Part shown: positions 63,908 to 64,000 of the stretch, one piece after another
Numbering within the stretch: position 1 is the first letter of the stretch
How the letters are laid out: each line of letters starts with the position of its first letter
From: an uncultured Sphingomonadaceae bacterium
GTDB lineage: Bacteria; Pseudomonadota; Alphaproteobacteria; Sphingomonadales; Sphingomonadaceae
Length of the DNA stretch: 64,000 nt
Assembly (NCBI GenBank): GCA_947489315.1
Contig: CANLCX010000001.1
Coordinates: 561,501-625,500, forward strand
Reading direction: 5' to 3'
Notes under the pieces: generated by a model
The model's input: the letters and a program-made list of their open reading frames with translations, nothing else
Database searches by the model: none
What the model was told of the DNA's origin: nothing
Made by a program: the position numbers and the translations under genes

Positions 63908-64000
63908 TCATTCTCCTTTCAAGGCGCGTTTCATTGAGGTGACCTGTCCCTGCAGAAAAGAGAGGGTCGTGCGATACTGAATCGCATTTTCGGCGAACAA
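63908..64000 (-). CDS. flgB: Proximal rod protein FlgB, C-terminal end
   Basis: The last 30 codons of a frame entering from beyond the window: LFAENAIQYRTTLSFLQGQV then TSMKRALKGE, matching FlgB C-termini. Overlaps the alternative flgC start (ATGA). Confidence 0.85.
   Translation of the reverse strand: MFAENAIQYRTTLSFLQGQVTSMKRALKGE

Overview
The window looks like chromosomal DNA of an alphaproteobacterium, most likely a marine or aquatic member of the Sphingomonadales (Sphingorhabdus/Parasphingorhabdus/Sphingopyxis-like). This is an inference from gene content: a cyanophycin locus, a haem-type TonB receptor paired with a DUF6607 protein, an isolated recF, a LuxR-HTH protein with a C-terminal membrane anchor, an alphaproteobacterial-type RpoH promoter before dnaK, and a compact flg-mot cluster. 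No rRNA, tRNA, CRISPR array, complete transposon or prophage was recognised.

Layout. 1-5.9 kb: 5' part of recQ, an MFS transporter, then two TIR-domain membrane proteins on the minus strand flanking a plus-strand histone-deacetylase-like hydrolase; the second TIR gene is the downstream partner of a lipoprotein gene. 6-16 kb: a TolB-propeller/amidohydrolase fusion and a complete cyanophycin cycle (iaaA isoaspartyl peptidase convergent with a cphB-cphA-Mur ligase operon). 16-24 kb: a small hypothetical gene bracketed by palindromic repeats, a glycine-zipper protein, a three-copy 21-bp repeat array, a CDF metal exporter, a pspC-like gene preceded by two tandem paralogous 39-codon genes, recF, a CHAP-domain protein, mobA and an exported M20 peptidase. 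24-36 kb: a penicillin-acylase family protein divergent from an AraC-type membrane regulator, then a 1,882-residue trimeric autotransporter adhesin divergent from a 7TM receptor/AraC-HTH fusion. 36-42.9 kb: an iron/haem uptake pair under a probable Fur box, a MATE exporter, small conserved genes, and a GIY-YIG nuclease gene bracketed by mirror-image palindromes. 43-46.5 kb: dnaK-dnaJ with a heat-shock promoter, followed by a run of stem-loops. 46.5-50.5 kb: a cluster of small or poorly known genes (LuxR-HTH anchor protein, duplicated four-helix membrane proteins, a RadC-like JAMM protein, a winged-helix protein, and two related ~57-residue proteins). 50.8-53.3 kb: sthA-like flavoprotein and a GGDEF protein. 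53.3-54.1 kb: a gene-poor stretch with hairpins and two tiny ORFs. 54.1-64 kb: flagellar genes flgB(partial)-C-D-E-F-G-H-I-J-K-L-motA-motB, all on the minus strand.

How the genes work together. The cyanophycin block encodes polymer synthesis (CphA), cleavage to beta-Asp-Arg dipeptide (CphB) and probable dipeptide hydrolysis (IaaA-type), plus a second Mur-ligase-like enzyme whose role is open. The flg/mot block covers rod, ring, hook, hook-filament junction and stator. DUF6607 plus TonB receptor forms an iron/haem acquisition unit. The adhesin and the divergent 7TM/AraC protein are likely a surface-attachment module. The loci most worth a second look are the TIR/HDAC/TIR/lipoprotein block, the tandem 39-residue proteins ahead of pspC, the two nuclease/orphan genes bracketed by palindromes, the repeat array at 17.05 kb, and the stem-loop run after dnaJ.
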